A stretch of 64,000 bases of DNA from Planotetraspora thailandica. Lineage in GTDB: Bacteria; Actinomycetota; Actinomycetes; Streptosporangiales; Streptosporangiaceae. The notes beneath the pieces were generated by a model. The model did not search any database. It saw only the letters and a program-made list of their open reading frames with translations, and had not been told where the DNA came from. This document shows, piece after piece, positions 8,277-17,339 of the stretch; positions within the stretch are counted from its first letter, which is position 1, and every line of letters begins with the position of its first letter. Location of the stretch: contig NZ_BOOR01000008.1 of assembly GCF_016863335.1 (NCBI RefSeq), positions 124,001-188,000 of the forward strand, read 5' to 3'. The position numbers and the translations under genes were made by a program.

Positions 8277-8879
8277 ATGATCTCCCGGCTTCCCCTCGAC
8301 GAACAGCTCGCCGCGTTCCGCGCGGCGGTGTCCCGCAACGACGTGCTGGTCGAGGTGATGCAGCGCGCCGCCGGCCTGGGTCTGCCCGGTTGGTACCTGA
8401 CCGGGGGATGCCTCTTCCAGACGGTGTGGAACGTCGTCACCGGCCGCAGCCCGGATGCGGGCATCCTCGACTACGACGTCTTCTACTTCGACGACCGCGA
8501 CCTGTCGTGGGAGGCCGAGGACGAGGTGATCAGGGCGGGGCGGGAGGTCTTCGCCGGCCTGGAGGCGCACGTGGAGATCCGCAACGAGGCGCGGGTCCAC
8601 CTCTGGTACGAAGAGAAGTTCGGCGTGCCGTGCCCGCCGTACACGTCGAGCGAGGCGGCGATCGACAACTTCGTCGCCACGACGTGCTGCCTGGGCGTCC
8701 GCGTCGAGGTCGGCGGCGGCTGGCGCGTCTACGCTCCGCACGGCCTGTCGGACGTGTTCGACCTCGTCCTGCGGCCCAATCCGGTGCTGGCTCCCCGGGA
8801 GGTCTACGAGGCCAAGGCCGCGAGGTGGAAGGGGCAGTGGCCCGAGCTCACGGTGCTGGACTGGCCGCAGCGTCCGTGA
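8277..8879 (+). CDS. Nucleotidyltransferase-like protein (PF06042-type)
   Basis: About 200 residues, starting 8 bp after the kinase stop, and so probably co-transcribed with it. Recognisable features are LPGWYLTGGCLFQTVWN near the N-terminus and DYDVFYFDDRDLSWEAEDEV (the DxD-like acidic pair), followed by VEIRNEARVHLWYEEKFG and YTSSEAAIDNFVATTCCLGVR. These match the family annotated as nucleotidyltransferase-like proteins of unknown substrate. GTG 8256 would give a slightly longer product overlapping the kinase gene. Its 3' end overlaps the convergent padR gene by 32 bp. A toxin or antitoxin role is possible for such proteins, but nothing here shows it. Confidence 0.75.
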   Translation: MISRLPLDEQLAAFRAAVSRNDVLVEVMQRAAGLGLPGWYLTGGCLFQTVWNVVTGRSPDAGILDYDVFYFDDRDLSWEAEDEVIRAGREVFAGLEAHVEIRNEARVHLWYEEKFGVPCPPYTSSEAAIDNFVATTCCLGVRVEVGGGWRVYAPHGLSDVFDLVLRPNPVLAPREVYEAKAARWKGQWPELTVLDWPQRP

Positions 8880-9447
8880 TCGCCGGGTCCGTGATGACCG
8901 GGTTGGCGGGCCGTCGTCGCTCGATGTCGGCGATCGCGTCGGCGGCCCCTGCGATCAGGGCGTGCTCCTGGCGGATGCCGAGGTCCAGCGCGTACGCGCC
9001 GAACCTGCCCCGGCCCCACTCCTCCGTGGCGTTCTCCGCGGCGGACAGCATGACGTGGAGCCTCTCCAGCTCGGCCAGCCTCTGCTCCCAGCCGTCCTTC
9101 ATGCGGCGCAGCACGGCGATCGCCTCGTCGGGTTCGAGCAGCGGGACGAGGAACGCCTGAAGGGCGAACTCATTGCGCTGCGTCGAGACCGGAGCGTGGT
9201 CGAGGAGCCACCGGCGTAGCTCCGCGTCGCCGTCGGGGGTGATCCCGTAGATCTTCCGGCCGCGTGCGCCCTCGGCCTCGATCGCGATGAGACCGTCGGC
9301 GGTCATCTTGGCGAGCTCCGGATAGATCTGGCTGTGCCCGGCCTGCCATACGTGGGCGACCGAGGTCTCGAACTTCTTGGCCAGGTCGTATCCGCTGGCA
9401 GGCCCTGAGGCGGCCAGCAGGCCGAGCAATGCGATCCGCAGCGACAT
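8848..9447 (-). CDS. PadR family transcriptional repressor
   Basis: A 199-residue PadR protein from ATG 9447 (MSLRIALLGLLAASGPASGY). The winged helix occupies about residues 1-85 (HSQIYPELAKMTADGLI, then GRKIYGITPDGDAELRRWL), and a C-terminal helical dimerisation domain follows (subtype 2, Vir_act_alpha_C-like). An upstream ATG at 9474 would add nine residues, but it lies inside the perfect palindrome at 9469-9492, so I prefer 9447. It is divergent from an MFS drug-type exporter. By analogy with other PadR/efflux pairs it probably represses that transporter and itself and is released by a toxic ligand. Confidence 0.88.
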   Translation of the reverse strand: MSLRIALLGLLAASGPASGYDLAKKFETSVAHVWQAGHSQIYPELAKMTADGLIAIEAEGARGRKIYGITPDGDAELRRWLLDHAPVSTQRNEFALQAFLVPLLEPDEAIAVLRRMKDGWEQRLAELERLHVMLSAAENATEEWGRGRFGAYALDLGIRQEHALIAGAADAIADIERRRPANPVITDPAITDAAASPAP

Positions 9448-9468
9448 GGCGACAGCATATCTCAGACT

Positions 9469-9492
9469 TGACATGTAACTACAGACATGTCA
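9469..9492. promoter_or_regulatory. Perfect palindrome, likely PadR operator, overlapping the MFS promoter
   Basis: TGACATGT, an 8-bp spacer and ACATGTCA form a perfect inverted repeat between divergent padR and the MFS gene. TTGACA at 9468-9473 could serve as the -35 element, with CACTTT at 9491-9496 as a weak -10, 17 bp away. The MFS ATG at 9503 would then lie at or near the transcription start. Confidence 0.75.
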
Positions 9493-9502
9493 CTTTCGAC
9501 AC

Positions 9503-10933
9503 ATGCCACAGAAGAACGGACTCCTCCTGCTCGCCGTGCTCGGCGGGATGTTCCTCGCGATGCTCGACCAGACGATCGTCGGGACGGCCCTGCCCCGAAT
9601 CACCACCGAGCTCGGCGGCACGAACCTCTACACCTGGGTCGTCACGGCCTACCTGCTGACCTCGACCGTCACCGTCCCCCTGTACGGCAGGCTGTCGGAC
9701 ACCTATGGCCGCAAGCCCCTGCTGCTCGTCGGAGTGGCGGTCTTCCTCGTCGGCTCGGTTCTGAGCGGAGCCGCCCAGAGCATGGCGCAGCTCATCGCCT
9801 TCCGCGGCCTGCAGGGCCTCGGCGCGGGAGCCCTGCTCCCACTGTCCCTCGCCCTGGTCATCGACCTGTTCCCGCCGGAGCGCAGCGGGCGGGTGCAGGG
9901 CGCGCTCGGCGGGGTGATGGGTCTCAGCTACATCGCGGGCCCCTACCTCGGCGGCCTGTTCACCGACCACGCGAGCTGGCGCTGGGCCTTCTACGTCAAC
10001 GTCCCCATCGGCCTCGCGCTCATCGCCGTCATCTGGCTGCGGCTGCCGTACCGGCGCGGCGAGGGCGGCGGGGCACGGCCCGACTATCTCGGCATCGCGC
10101 TGTTCACCGCCGCCATCAGCGCGCTGCTCGTCGGCCTGACCGAGAAGGGGCTCGACGACCACACGTGGACGAGTGCCCCCGTGCTCGGCCCGATCGCCGC
10201 AGCCGTCGTGCTGCTCGCCGTGTTCGTGGCCGTCGAGCGCCGCGCCGCGCAGCCGATCGTCCCGCTGCACCTGTTCGCCAACCGCACCTACACGCTCGTC
10301 AACGTCGCGTCCTTCTTCACCGCGTTCTGCATGTACGCCGGAGTGGTCTTCCTGCCGCGCTACTTCCAGGAGGCCCACGGCCTCAGCGCCACCGCCTCCG
10401 GCCTGCACATCTACCCGCTGATGTTCGCCATCGTCGTCGGCAGCATGGTGACCGGGGCGCTCATCTCGGCGACCGGCCGCTACAAGCCGTGGCTCGTGGC
10501 CGCGCCGTTCCTGATGGTCGCGGGCTCGCTGCTGTGCGCCAACCTGGCGGTGAACACTTCTACGATCGCCCTCGCATCCTGGATGATCCTGATCGGCCTC
10601 GGGATGGGCCCTATGCTGTCCGGTCTCACCGTCGCCATCCAGTCGGCCGTGCCTGCCCGTTTCACCGGCACCGCCAGCGCCAACCTGACGTTCTTCCGCC
10701 AGATCGGCGGCTCGGTGGCGCTCGCCCTCGCGGGCACCGCGTACACCACCGTGGTCACGCGGGAGGCGCCCGTCCACGGGCTGCAGGCGGCACACGCTTC
10801 CGCCACCGCCACCGTCATCCCCTGGCTCGGCGTCGTCGGCGCGGCCGTCGCGCTGGTCGCGCTCGCGCTCATGCGCGACGGAGGCATGCGGCGCGCGCCG
10901 CAGGCGGCGCAGCCCGTGCTCGCCGAGGTGTGA
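9503..10933 (+). CDS. MFS transporter, DHA2 (14-TM) drug-exporter type
   Basis: A 476-residue major facilitator of the EmrB/QacA type. The start MLDQTIVGTALPRITTELGG is the family motif D1 in TM1, and YGRLSDTYGRKPLLL is motif A between TM2 and TM3. GLSYIAGPYLGGLFTDHASWRWAFYVNVPIG is motif C and the following TM5 boundary. Fourteen hydrophobic segments can be counted. It is likely a proton-coupled exporter of hydrophobic compounds. No clear Shine-Dalgarno sequence precedes ATG 9503, which fits leaderless translation from the promoter that contains the palindrome. Regulation by the divergent PadR protein is inferred. Confidence 0.9.
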   Translation: MPQKNGLLLLAVLGGMFLAMLDQTIVGTALPRITTELGGTNLYTWVVTAYLLTSTVTVPLYGRLSDTYGRKPLLLVGVAVFLVGSVLSGAAQSMAQLIAFRGLQGLGAGALLPLSLALVIDLFPPERSGRVQGALGGVMGLSYIAGPYLGGLFTDHASWRWAFYVNVPIGLALIAVIWLRLPYRRGEGGGARPDYLGIALFTAAISALLVGLTEKGLDDHTWTSAPVLGPIAAAVVLLAVFVAVERRAAQPIVPLHLFANRTYTLVNVASFFTAFCMYAGVVFLPRYFQEAHGLSATASGLHIYPLMFAIVVGSMVTGALISATGRYKPWLVAAPFLMVAGSLLCANLAVNTSTIALASWMILIGLGMGPMLSGLTVAIQSAVPARFTGTASANLTFFRQIGGSVALALAGTAYTTVVTREAPVHGLQAAHASATATVIPWLGVVGAAVALVALALMRDGGMRRAPQAAQPVLAEV

Positions 10934-11000
10934 CGGCGGGCGTCGCGCTCCACCACCGCACGGCGACCGCGCCGCTCACCCCGGTGGAGTGCCCGATGGG

Positions 11001-11036
11001 AGAGCAGGCCCCTCGCACCGCTCAGGGGCCTGCTCT
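11001..11036. terminator. Bidirectional terminator
   Basis: AGAGCAGGCCCCT and AGGGGCCTGCTCT form a perfect 13-bp stem with a 10-nt loop, between two convergent genes. Confidence 0.9.
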
Positions 11037-11059
11037 TCATGCTTCTGCGCTTGCGCCGG

Positions 11060-12184
11060 TCAGAGTTCGGAGACCCAGTACGGGGTGACGTCCATCCAGC
11101 CGTTGCCCGCGGCGCCGTTCAGGCGACCGCTGCTCGAGGTGGACAGGGTGTACCACGAGTCGACGTAGTCCGGGTCGTCGGTCCACCAGGAGGTCGGGAT
11201 GGCCGAGATGATCGCGTTGACCAGCGGGACATAGGCGCCGTAGTCGACGATCGTGAGCAGCGCGCCGGCGATGGACTGTGCCAGCGCCTGGTAGTTGGTG
11301 TCTCCGTCGTCCTCCATCATGACGACATCAGCCAGGTTGTACTTGTAGGCCGAGAAGTGCACGAGCAGCTGGTTGGGGTAGTACGTGGTGCCGTCGTTGT
11401 CGAGGTAAGGCATCTGCACGATGTCGACGGCGGGTTTGCCGTCGAGCCTGAAGCCGCCGACGACGCTGTAGATCTCGGCGGCCCCCTTGATCCAGGGCTC
11501 CTTGTCGTCGTTCAGCCTGACGGCGGTGACCTTCGTGGCCCAATATCCGCCGGCCTGCGCCGTCGCGAACGACTGTGTGGTCGCGGAGGGCCGCGCCTCC
11601 GTGATGCCCTGGGAGGCCAGGGTGTCCCGCATGACCTGCAGCCCCATCGGCAGCGCCTTGGCCACGTCGACGTCCACCACGAGAACCGGTCGCGCGGGCG
11701 GCTTGACCGGGTCGAGGCGAACGCGCCCGCCTGACGGGTCGTATGCGGTCACCGCAGCCGGCTCGTCGTCGGAAGGCACCGCGGCGACCAGGGGGACTTC
11801 GCCGCGCGCCAGGGCCGCACGCATGGTCGGATCCGCCAGCCGTACGCGAAGCAGCGAACCGCCGGTCGCCGGCAGTCCCTTGGCGGCGAGCACGGCCGCA
11901 TTCGCCGCGCGCGTGGACCCGCCGAGGGCCGTGTCGCGCTCGAGTGTCACGAGGTCGGCCGGGCCGGATGCCGTCGCCGACACCGTACGGTCGAGGACGT
12001 GCCGGTCGGCCAGTGCACCGGCGATCTGCCGGGCAAGGCGATCGGTGACGGCGAACACCTCGTCAGAGGACGCGGCCGGGGCGGCCGCCTTACTGCCGGA
12101 TGGGGGTGTGGCGGCGGCAGCGGTGCCGGTGGTCAGGGCGAGCGCGGTCACGGAGGCGAGGGCGGCCATGAGGATTCGGGTCAC
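11060..12184 (-). CDS. Secreted protein of unknown function (possibly DUF3103-like)
   Basis: A 374-residue protein with a clear Sec signal peptide (MTRILMAALASVTALAL...GTAAAA, cleavage near residue 25). The mature part has no catalytic motif that I recognise. Visible features are a domain rich in small residues with LLRVRLADPTMRAALARGEVPLVAAVPSDDE, then a segment PARPVLVVDVDVAKALP. An aromatic, acidic C-terminal half carries VVMMEDDGDTNYQ and ends TPYWVSEL. The overall pattern recalls the DUF3103 family, but this is from memory and uncertain. It stands alone, with a terminator downstream and a 386-bp promoter region upstream that contains the palindrome at 12280-12292. Confidence 0.7.
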   Translation of the reverse strand: MTRILMAALASVTALALTTGTAAAATPPSGSKAAAPAASSDEVFAVTDRLARQIAGALADRHVLDRTVSATASGPADLVTLERDTALGGSTRAANAAVLAAKGLPATGGSLLRVRLADPTMRAALARGEVPLVAAVPSDDEPAAVTAYDPSGGRVRLDPVKPPARPVLVVDVDVAKALPMGLQVMRDTLASQGITEARPSATTQSFATAQAGGYWATKVTAVRLNDDKEPWIKGAAEIYSVVGGFRLDGKPAVDIVQMPYLDNDGTTYYPNQLLVHFSAYKYNLADVVMMEDDGDTNYQALAQSIAGALLTIVDYGAYVPLVNAIISAIPTSWWTDDPDYVDSWYTLSTSSSGRLNGAAGNGWMDVTPYWVSEL

Positions 12185-12570
12185 GAGCCTTCTCCTTCTG
12201 TCTCAGGGCTCCGGTCGGAGGGGGCCGGTCGTGGAGGCGCTGGACAGGAGAAGGGTGACAATCCCTGACAATCGCGGAAAGGTGAATCACCTCCCATATG
12301 TCAAAGCCGGCTTGTCGGATTCTGCCGCTGATCTCTCCCGGCGTGTCCCATGAGCTGGTGCAATGCCCCACGCCGGTGATGTAGGGCGGCGGAAACGGCG
12401 CGGAAACGACAGGCGATCTTCTGTCGACGACCACATGGCGCCGACGGCCCGGCCCGGGGCGGTGCGACGGCGCGGCGGCCACCGAGAAGGCATGTTTCGC
12501 CAGCGTGTCGCACGGATACCGGCGCGCTCCCGCACGGTTCAATTGATCGCGAGTGTTTCGGGGGAGCTTC
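12185..12570. other. Intergenic region between divergent secreted-protein genes
   Basis: About 386 bp shared by two divergent genes. It holds the 13-bp palindrome AGGTGAATCACCT (12280-12292) and a tandem TGACAATC pair just left of it (about 12257-12274). No gene or RNA was recognised. Confidence 0.5.
12280..12292. promoter_or_regulatory. 13-bp palindrome upstream of the secreted-protein gene
   Basis: AGGTGAATCACCT is perfectly symmetrical about its central base. It lies about 95 bp upstream of the minus-strand start at 12184. An operator role is only inferred. Confidence 0.35.
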
Positions 12571-13401
12571 ATGGGTCGCAGGGTCGTCACGGGTTTGGTG
12601 TGCGTTTTCGTCGCCGGAGCGCCGCAGCCGGTGCTCGCGGCCGAGCGATGGGGAACGGCCAACCTGGCCGTCGGCATAACGGCGTCCCCGAAGGTGGCCC
12701 AGCCGGGCCAGCCGCTCACCTATCACATCAAGGTGCACAACAACGGCCCCGGCGACGCGGTGCTCCCGGTGCTACGGGTGCGCACCCCCCGCGACTTCCA
12801 GATCGTCAACGTCGACGTCTCGGAGTGCACGCCGGGACGCGGCCTCAACGAGGTGGTCTGCCGGGCGTCGAGGGACGTGCTGGCCGGAGGATCCGGCAGC
12901 ATGACGATCACGGGCCTGATCAGGCCGGGTGCCCACGGCCCGCTCCACGCGACGGCGAGGCTCTCGTCGGAGATCGTCGACTCCGACGATGCCGACAACA
13001 GCGCGGAGACGGTGACCAGAGTGGATGAGGGAGCCGACCTGGCGGTCCGATTCGGGGAGGCCGCGAGGTTCACCCGGCCCGGCCACTGGTTCGCCGTCCG
13101 CGCCGACGTGCACAACCGCGGTCCACGGGTCGTGCGCGACGCCTACGTCTACCTGCAGCCCCGCCGGGCGCGGCTGGAGTCGGCGACCGGCGGTCGCTGC
13201 CGGAGCGCGGCCGCCTTCATCGGGTGCTCCCTTCCGCCGATCAGATCGGGCGCCACCGGCCAGTTGCAGCTCGTGTTCCGCGTGCCGTCACGGGCGTCGC
13301 ACAACGTCGCGACGATGGCCACCGTGTACTCCCGCAGGATCGGCGACCGCCGCCCGGCCAACAACCAGGCTCGGATGCGGGTCGCCCTCCGCCACGGCTA
13401 A
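12571..13401 (+). CDS. Secreted protein with two DUF11/CARDB-like beta domains
   Basis: About 276 residues from ATG 12571, which follows GGGGGAG. The signal peptide ends near VLAAERWG. Two tandem immunoglobulin-like repeats follow: the first begins NLAVGITASPKVAQPGQPLTYHIKVHNNGP, and the second begins ADLAVRFGEAARFTRPGHWFAVRADVHNRGP. The NxGP motif and the C-terminal ADNSAETVTRV / PANNQARMRVAL endings recur in both. Such DUF11-like repeats occur in actinobacterial wall-associated proteins. There is no sortase signal or membrane anchor, so the product is probably secreted. The gene ends 18 bp before repeat cluster A, whose first unit could lie in its 3' UTR. Confidence 0.8.
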   Translation: MGRRVVTGLVCVFVAGAPQPVLAAERWGTANLAVGITASPKVAQPGQPLTYHIKVHNNGPGDAVLPVLRVRTPRDFQIVNVDVSECTPGRGLNEVVCRASRDVLAGGSGSMTITGLIRPGAHGPLHATARLSSEIVDSDDADNSAETVTRVDEGADLAVRFGEAARFTRPGHWFAVRADVHNRGPRVVRDAYVYLQPRRARLESATGGRCRSAAAFIGCSLPPIRSGATGQLQLVFRVPSRASHNVATMATVYSRRIGDRRPANNQARMRVALRHG

Positions 13402-13418
13402 GACGGCCAACCCTTGTG

Positions 13419-13597
13419 GTGATCATGCAGAAGTTCGGCGATCGGGCCGTTCACCTGCGCAAACGTTAGTCGTGATCATGCAGAAGTTCGGGGATCGGGC
13501 CGTTCGCCTGCGCAAACACCAGTCGTGATCATGCAGTTGTTCGCCGATTCAAAGCCTGACCTGCGGAGACGCTTATCGTGATCATGCGCGAAACTGG
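13419..13597 (+). repeat. 53-bp phased repeat, cluster A left arm (4 forward units)
   Basis: Units start with GTGATCATGC at 13419, 13472, 13525 and 13578, exactly 53 bp apart. The first two carry the full GTGATCATGCAGAAGTTCGG; the third has TT for AA; the fourth diverges after ten bases. The second block, at offset 33-41, reads TCACCTGCG, TCGCCTGCG and TGACCTGCG in the first three. Units end GTC, GTC and ATC immediately before the next GTG. Confidence 0.9.
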
Positions 13598-13630
13598 CGT
13601 CCTCGTCTGGCTCTCGCCGTGCGTGGTGGG

Positions 13631-13754
13631 CAGGAAGTGCATGATCACCGATGGCATATACGCACGTCAGAGCACATATCTTCGAAGTACTGCATGATCA
13701 CGACTGGCGTTTGCCCAGCTCAACCGCCATTCCCTCGAACTTCTGCATGATCAC
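13631..13754 (-). repeat. 53-bp phased repeat, cluster A right arm (3 inverted units)
   Basis: Inverted units whose first base lies at 13754, 13701 and 13648, again exactly 53 bp apart. The outermost is the best conserved and shares its distal CAAAC...CAGTC end with the outer forward units. The innermost units of the two arms face each other across 13588-13637. Confidence 0.9.
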
Positions 13755-13774
13755 GCCCAACGGGGGGGTGGGCG
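13754..13774 (-). terminator. Weak hairpin at the 3' end of galE
   Basis: CGCCCA and TGGGCG form a 6-bp stem around a G-rich loop, 7 bp after the galE stop and touching the first inverted repeat unit. Confidence 0.35.
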
Positions 13775-13780
13775 GGAGCG

Positions 13781-14737
13781 TCAGGCCGACCGGACGGCGT
13801 TCCAGGCGTCGGCGACGATGCCGCGCAGAGAGGTGTGCTCGGGCTTCCAGCCGAGCTCGCGCTGGATCTTCTCCGAGGAGGCCACCAGCGTGGCGGGGTC
13901 GCCCGGCCGCCGGGGGCCCGTGGACACCGGGATCTCGTGACCGGTGACCTCCCGGCAGACCTCGATGACGTCCTTGACGGAGAACCCGGTGCCGTTGCCG
14001 AGATTGAAGATCTGGTGCGTGCCCGCCGCGCAGGCGTCGAGGGCGAGCAGGTGCGCGTTGGCCAGGTCGGTGACGTGCACATAGTCGCGCACGCAGGTGC
14101 CGTCGGCGGTCGGGTAGTCGTCGCCGAACACGTTGATCGACTCGCGCTCGCCGAGGGCGACCTTGAGCACGTTCGGGATGAGGTGGGTCTCGATCGTGTG
14201 CCGCTCGCGTTGCCGGCCGTACGCTCCGGCGACGTTGAAGTACCGCAGGCTGACGGCGGCCAGGCCGTACATGCCGGCGAAGGCCGTCAGCGCGGTGTCG
14301 ACGGCGAGCTTCGACGCGCCGTACGGGTTGGTCGGCCGGGTGGGGTCGGTCTCGACGATCAGGCGGCCGGCAACGGACGGCTCGCCGTACGTCGCCGCGG
14401 TGGAGGAGAAGACGATGCGGCCGACGCCCGCCTGGCGCATGGCGTCCAGCAGGGCGAGCGTGCCGCCCAGGTTGTGCGACCAGTACAGCCCCGGCTTCTC
14501 GACGGATTCGCCCACGAGGGACTTGGCCGCGAAGTGGAGCACTCCGTCGAAGCCTTCCGCCAGGAGGTCGTGGGCCTCGGCGACGGTGCCCTCCACGAAC
14601 CGGGCCCCGGCGGGCACCGCGTCCCTGTGCCCCGTCGACAGGTCGTCGAGCACCGTGACGGTATGGCCCTCTTCGACGAGCCGTGCCGCGACGACGCTGC
14701 CGATGTACCCTGCCCCACCAGTGACCAGCAGCTGCAC
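13781..14737 (-). CDS. galE: UDP-glucose 4-epimerase
   Basis: A 318-residue SDR-family enzyme that interconverts UDP-glucose and UDP-galactose with bound NAD. The Rossmann glycine motif TGGAGYIGS is at the N-terminus, [13 protein letters not shown] follows, and the catalytic YGASK is in [11 protein letters not shown] with the partner Ser in [21 protein letters not shown] and [12 protein letters not shown] are the usual epimerase blocks. GTG 14737 follows AGGAG. It is a single gene whose 3' end runs into repeat cluster A. It probably supplies galactose for cell-wall sugars or for galactose use; no other gal genes are beside it. Confidence 0.93.
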   Translation of the reverse strand: MQLLVTGGAGYIGSVVAARLVEEGHTVTVLDDLSTGHRDAVPAGARFVEGTVAEAHDLLAEGFDGVLHFAAKSLVGESVEKPGLYWSHNLGGTLALLDAMRQAGVGRIVFSSTAATYGEPSVAGRLIVETDPTRPTNPYGASKLAVDTALTAFAGMYGLAAVSLRYFNVAGAYGRQRERHTIETHLIPNVLKVALGERESINVFGDDYPTADGTCVRDYVHVTDLANAHLLALDACAAGTHQIFNLGNGTGFSVKDVIEVCREVTGHEIPVSTGPRRPGDPATLVASSEKIQRELGWKPEHTSLRGIVADAWNAVRSA

Positions 14738-14902
14738 TGTGTACTCCTGTTGGAATTTGTTGGATTATGTATGCCTAGTCCTAGCTTACGCGGTTCGCGA
14801 CCGGGAAAAGGCGAGGCGCCAGGCAGTACCGTGATCTGAGACGTCGGCACGAGATCGCGACTGGCAGCCGGCGCGATCACATCCTGTGAACGGACTGATG
14901 AC

Positions 14903-16228
14903 GTGAGCAACGTCGCGGTGACCATCGCACTGGTCCTCATATTCATTCTGATCTGTGGTTTCTTCGCCGCCGCCGAGATGGCGCTGGTCTCACTCAGGGA
15001 GAGCCAGATCAGGCGGCTGAGCACGACGGGCCGCCGCGGCGCCCGCGTGCAGAAGCTGACGCGCGACCCCAACAGGTTCCTGTCGTCCATCCAGGTCGGC
15101 GTCACCGTCGCCACCGTGCTGTCGGCCGCCCTCGGCGCCGACACGCTGGCCGGGCGGCTGGAACCCGTCCTCACGGGCTGGGGCTTCAGGGGCAGCGTCG
15201 CGGGCCCCGTGGCCTTCGTGATCGTGACGCTCGGCATCTCGTACGTGACGCTGGTGCTGGGCGAGCTCGCTCCCAAACGCCTCGGCCGGCAGCGGGCGGA
15301 GTCGTTCTCCCTGCTGGTCGCCCCGCTGCTCGACCGCATCGCCACGCTCTCACGGCCGGTGATCTGGGCGTTGTCGCAGTCCACGAACGGGATCGTCCGC
15401 CTGCTCGGCGGCAACCCGTCCGCCGACAGGGCCGCGATGACGACCGAGGAGCTGCGGGACATGGTGGTGGGCCACAAGGAGCTCACCCAGGACGAACGCG
15501 ACGTGATCGCCGAGGTCTTCGCCGCGGGCAAACGCCAGCTCAGGGAGGTGCTGTTGCCCCGCACGGAGGTCGAGTTCATGGCGGCGGACACGCCGCTCGC
15601 CGAGGCCGCGGTGCTGGCGGCGGCGATGCCGCACTCGCGGTTCCCCGTCTACCGCGACTCCTACGACGACATCATCGGGTTCGTCCACGTCCGCGACCTC
15701 CTCGACCCGGTGCTGACCGGGCGGATCGAGCCCATCAGCGAGCTCGTCCCGATCAGGCCGGTCAAGCTGGTGCCCGCGAGCAAGCGGGTGCTGGTGACGC
15801 TGGCCGAGATGCGCGACGAGGGCCACCACCTGGCGATCGTGGTCGACGAGTACGGCGGCACCGACGGCATCGTCACCTTGGAAGACCTCGTCGAGGAGCT
15901 CGTCGGCGACATCCGCGACGAATACGACCAGGACGGCCAGGCCGTACGGGTCATCGCGGGCGACATGGAGATCGAGGGCCTGGTCAACCTGGACGAATTC
16001 GCCGGTCAGACCGGGGTGCGCCTGCCCGACGGGCCGTACGAGACGCTCGGGGGCTACGTGATGGCCACGCTGGGGCACCTGCCGCAGACCGGGGAGGTCG
16101 CGGAGGCGCCGGGGATCAAGCTCACCGTCACCGAGATGGACGGCCGCCGGATCGCCCGCGTCCGCGTCACCCGTACGGCTCCCGCCGCGCAGCCGGGCGA
16201 CGGCGACGCGGGGGAGGGCCGGGAGTGA
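14903..16228 (+). CDS. CNNM/CorC-HlyC family membrane protein with CBS domains
   Basis: A 441-residue protein often annotated as a hemolysin; the family is better known for Mg/Co transport or its control. Domains in order: an N-terminal DUF21 (CNNM) membrane domain with four hydrophobic segments (about 1-190, with [23 protein letters not shown]), a CBS pair (about 210-330, with [16 protein letters not shown] and [22 protein letters not shown]), and a CorC_HlyC domain (about 345-430). The GTG at 14903 is chosen. It lies just upstream of trpS, with 44 bp to the likely trpS ATG and a possible GTGA overlap, so the two are likely co-transcribed. Confidence 0.9.
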   Translation: MSNVAVTIALVLIFILICGFFAAAEMALVSLRESQIRRLSTTGRRGARVQKLTRDPNRFLSSIQVGVTVATVLSAALGADTLAGRLEPVLTGWGFRGSVAGPVAFVIVTLGISYVTLVLGELAPKRLGRQRAESFSLLVAPLLDRIATLSRPVIWALSQSTNGIVRLLGGNPSADRAAMTTEELRDMVVGHKELTQDERDVIAEVFAAGKRQLREVLLPRTEVEFMAADTPLAEAAVLAAAMPHSRFPVYRDSYDDIIGFVHVRDLLDPVLTGRIEPISELVPIRPVKLVPASKRVLVTLAEMRDEGHHLAIVVDEYGGTDGIVTLEDLVEELVGDIRDEYDQDGQAVRVIAGDMEIEGLVNLDEFAGQTGVRLPDGPYETLGGYVMATLGHLPQTGEVAEAPGIKLTVTEMDGRRIARVRVTRTAPAAQPGDGDAGEGRE

Positions 16229-16272
16229 GCCCTGTCGCACACGCCGGTGCATCCCTGCCAGAATTGGGTGTC

Positions 16273-17277
16273 ATGGCTCGTCCTCGCGTTCTGTCCGGCA
16301 TCCAGCCCACCGCCGACTCGTTCCACCTGGGCAACTATCTCGGCGCTGTGCGGCAGTACGTCGCGCTCCAGGAGACCCATGAGGCGTTCTATTTCATCGC
16401 CGACCTCCACGCGCTGACCGTCACGCCCAAGCCCGACGAACTGCGCCGCCGTACGAGGGTCGCCGCGGCCCAGCTCTTCGGGGCAGGGCTCGACCCCGAC
16501 CGGGCGGCCGTCTTCGCGCAGAGCCAGGTGCGCGAGCACTCCGAGCTGGCGTGGTACCTCATCTGCCAGACGGGCATGGGCGAGGCCGGCCGGATGACCC
16601 AGTTCAAGGACAAGTCTGCGAGGTACGGGGAGAGCACGGCCAGCGTCGGCCTGTTCACCTACCCGATCCTCCAGGCGGCCGACATCCTGATCTACCAGGC
16701 CGACCAGGTGCCCGTCGGCGTCGACCAGAAGCAGCACCTGGAACTCAGCCGCGACCTGGCGCAGCGGTTCAACAGCCGGTACGGCCCGACGTTCAAGGTG
16801 CCCAACCCGTACATCCTCAAGGAGGTCGAGAAGATCGGCGACCTCCAGGAGCCGACCGCCAAGATGTCGAAGTCCTCGTCGAGCCCCCAGGGCATCCTCG
16901 ACCTGCTGGAGGAGCCGTCGGCGCTGCGCAAGAAGGTCATGCGGGCGGTGACCGACACCGGCAGCGAGATCGTCGCCGACGAGGAGAACAAGCCCGGCGT
17001 CACCAACCTCCTGCGGATCCACTCGGCGATCTCGGGCGTCGGCATCCCCGACCTGGAGGCGAGGTTCGCCGGTCAGGGCTATGGCGCGCTCAAGAAGGAG
17101 ATCGCAGAGATCGTCGTCGAGACGTTCGGGCCGATCAAGGAGCGCACGGAGAAGCTCCTCGCCGACGAGGCCGCGCTCGATCGGATGCTCGCGGCGGGCG
17201 CCGCCCGGGCGCGCGCCGTCGCCCAGGAGACGATGGAGAAGGTGCGCGACCGGCTCGGGCTGCTCCCCACGTCGTGA
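16273..17277 (+). CDS. trpS: Tryptophanyl-tRNA synthetase
   Basis: A 334-residue class I aminoacyl-tRNA synthetase that charges tRNA(Trp). The HIGH-type motif appears in [17 protein letters not shown] and the KMSKS motif in [34 protein letters not shown] and [21 protein letters not shown] are the tryptophan and ATP pocket blocks. I chose ATG 16273 because it gives the normal family N-terminus. GTG 16225 overlaps the upstream stop as GTGA and would add 16 residues without similarity. It is followed by a YihY-type gene. Confidence 0.94.
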   Translation: MARPRVLSGIQPTADSFHLGNYLGAVRQYVALQETHEAFYFIADLHALTVTPKPDELRRRTRVAAAQLFGAGLDPDRAAVFAQSQVREHSELAWYLICQTGMGEAGRMTQFKDKSARYGESTASVGLFTYPILQAADILIYQADQVPVGVDQKQHLELSRDLAQRFNSRYGPTFKVPNPYILKEVEKIGDLQEPTAKMSKSSSSPQGILDLLEEPSALRKKVMRAVTDTGSEIVADEENKPGVTNLLRIHSAISGVGIPDLEARFAGQGYGALKKEIAEIVVETFGPIKERTEKLLADEAALDRMLAAGAARARAVAQETMEKVRDRLGLLPTS

Positions 17278-17339
17278 TCTCGCCCGGCAGCGGGCCGGAA
17301 CGCCCGCGTCACGCCTGCTTCGCGGGGTAGTGATCGTCC

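Noticed and set aside
5942-8464. 840-codon frame on the minus strand
   Set aside because: Fully antisense to the kinase/binding-protein fusion, which has clear motifs; a product of high-GC codon bias.
9479-10795. 438-codon minus-strand frame
   Set aside because: Antisense to the MFS gene; composition is low-complexity Arg/Gly/Glu, typical of shadow frames.
13419-13754. CRISPR array
   Set aside because: The step is regular, but units occur in both orientations, runs are only 3-4 units long, the variable parts contain a second conserved block, the repeats themselves decay, and no cas genes are present.
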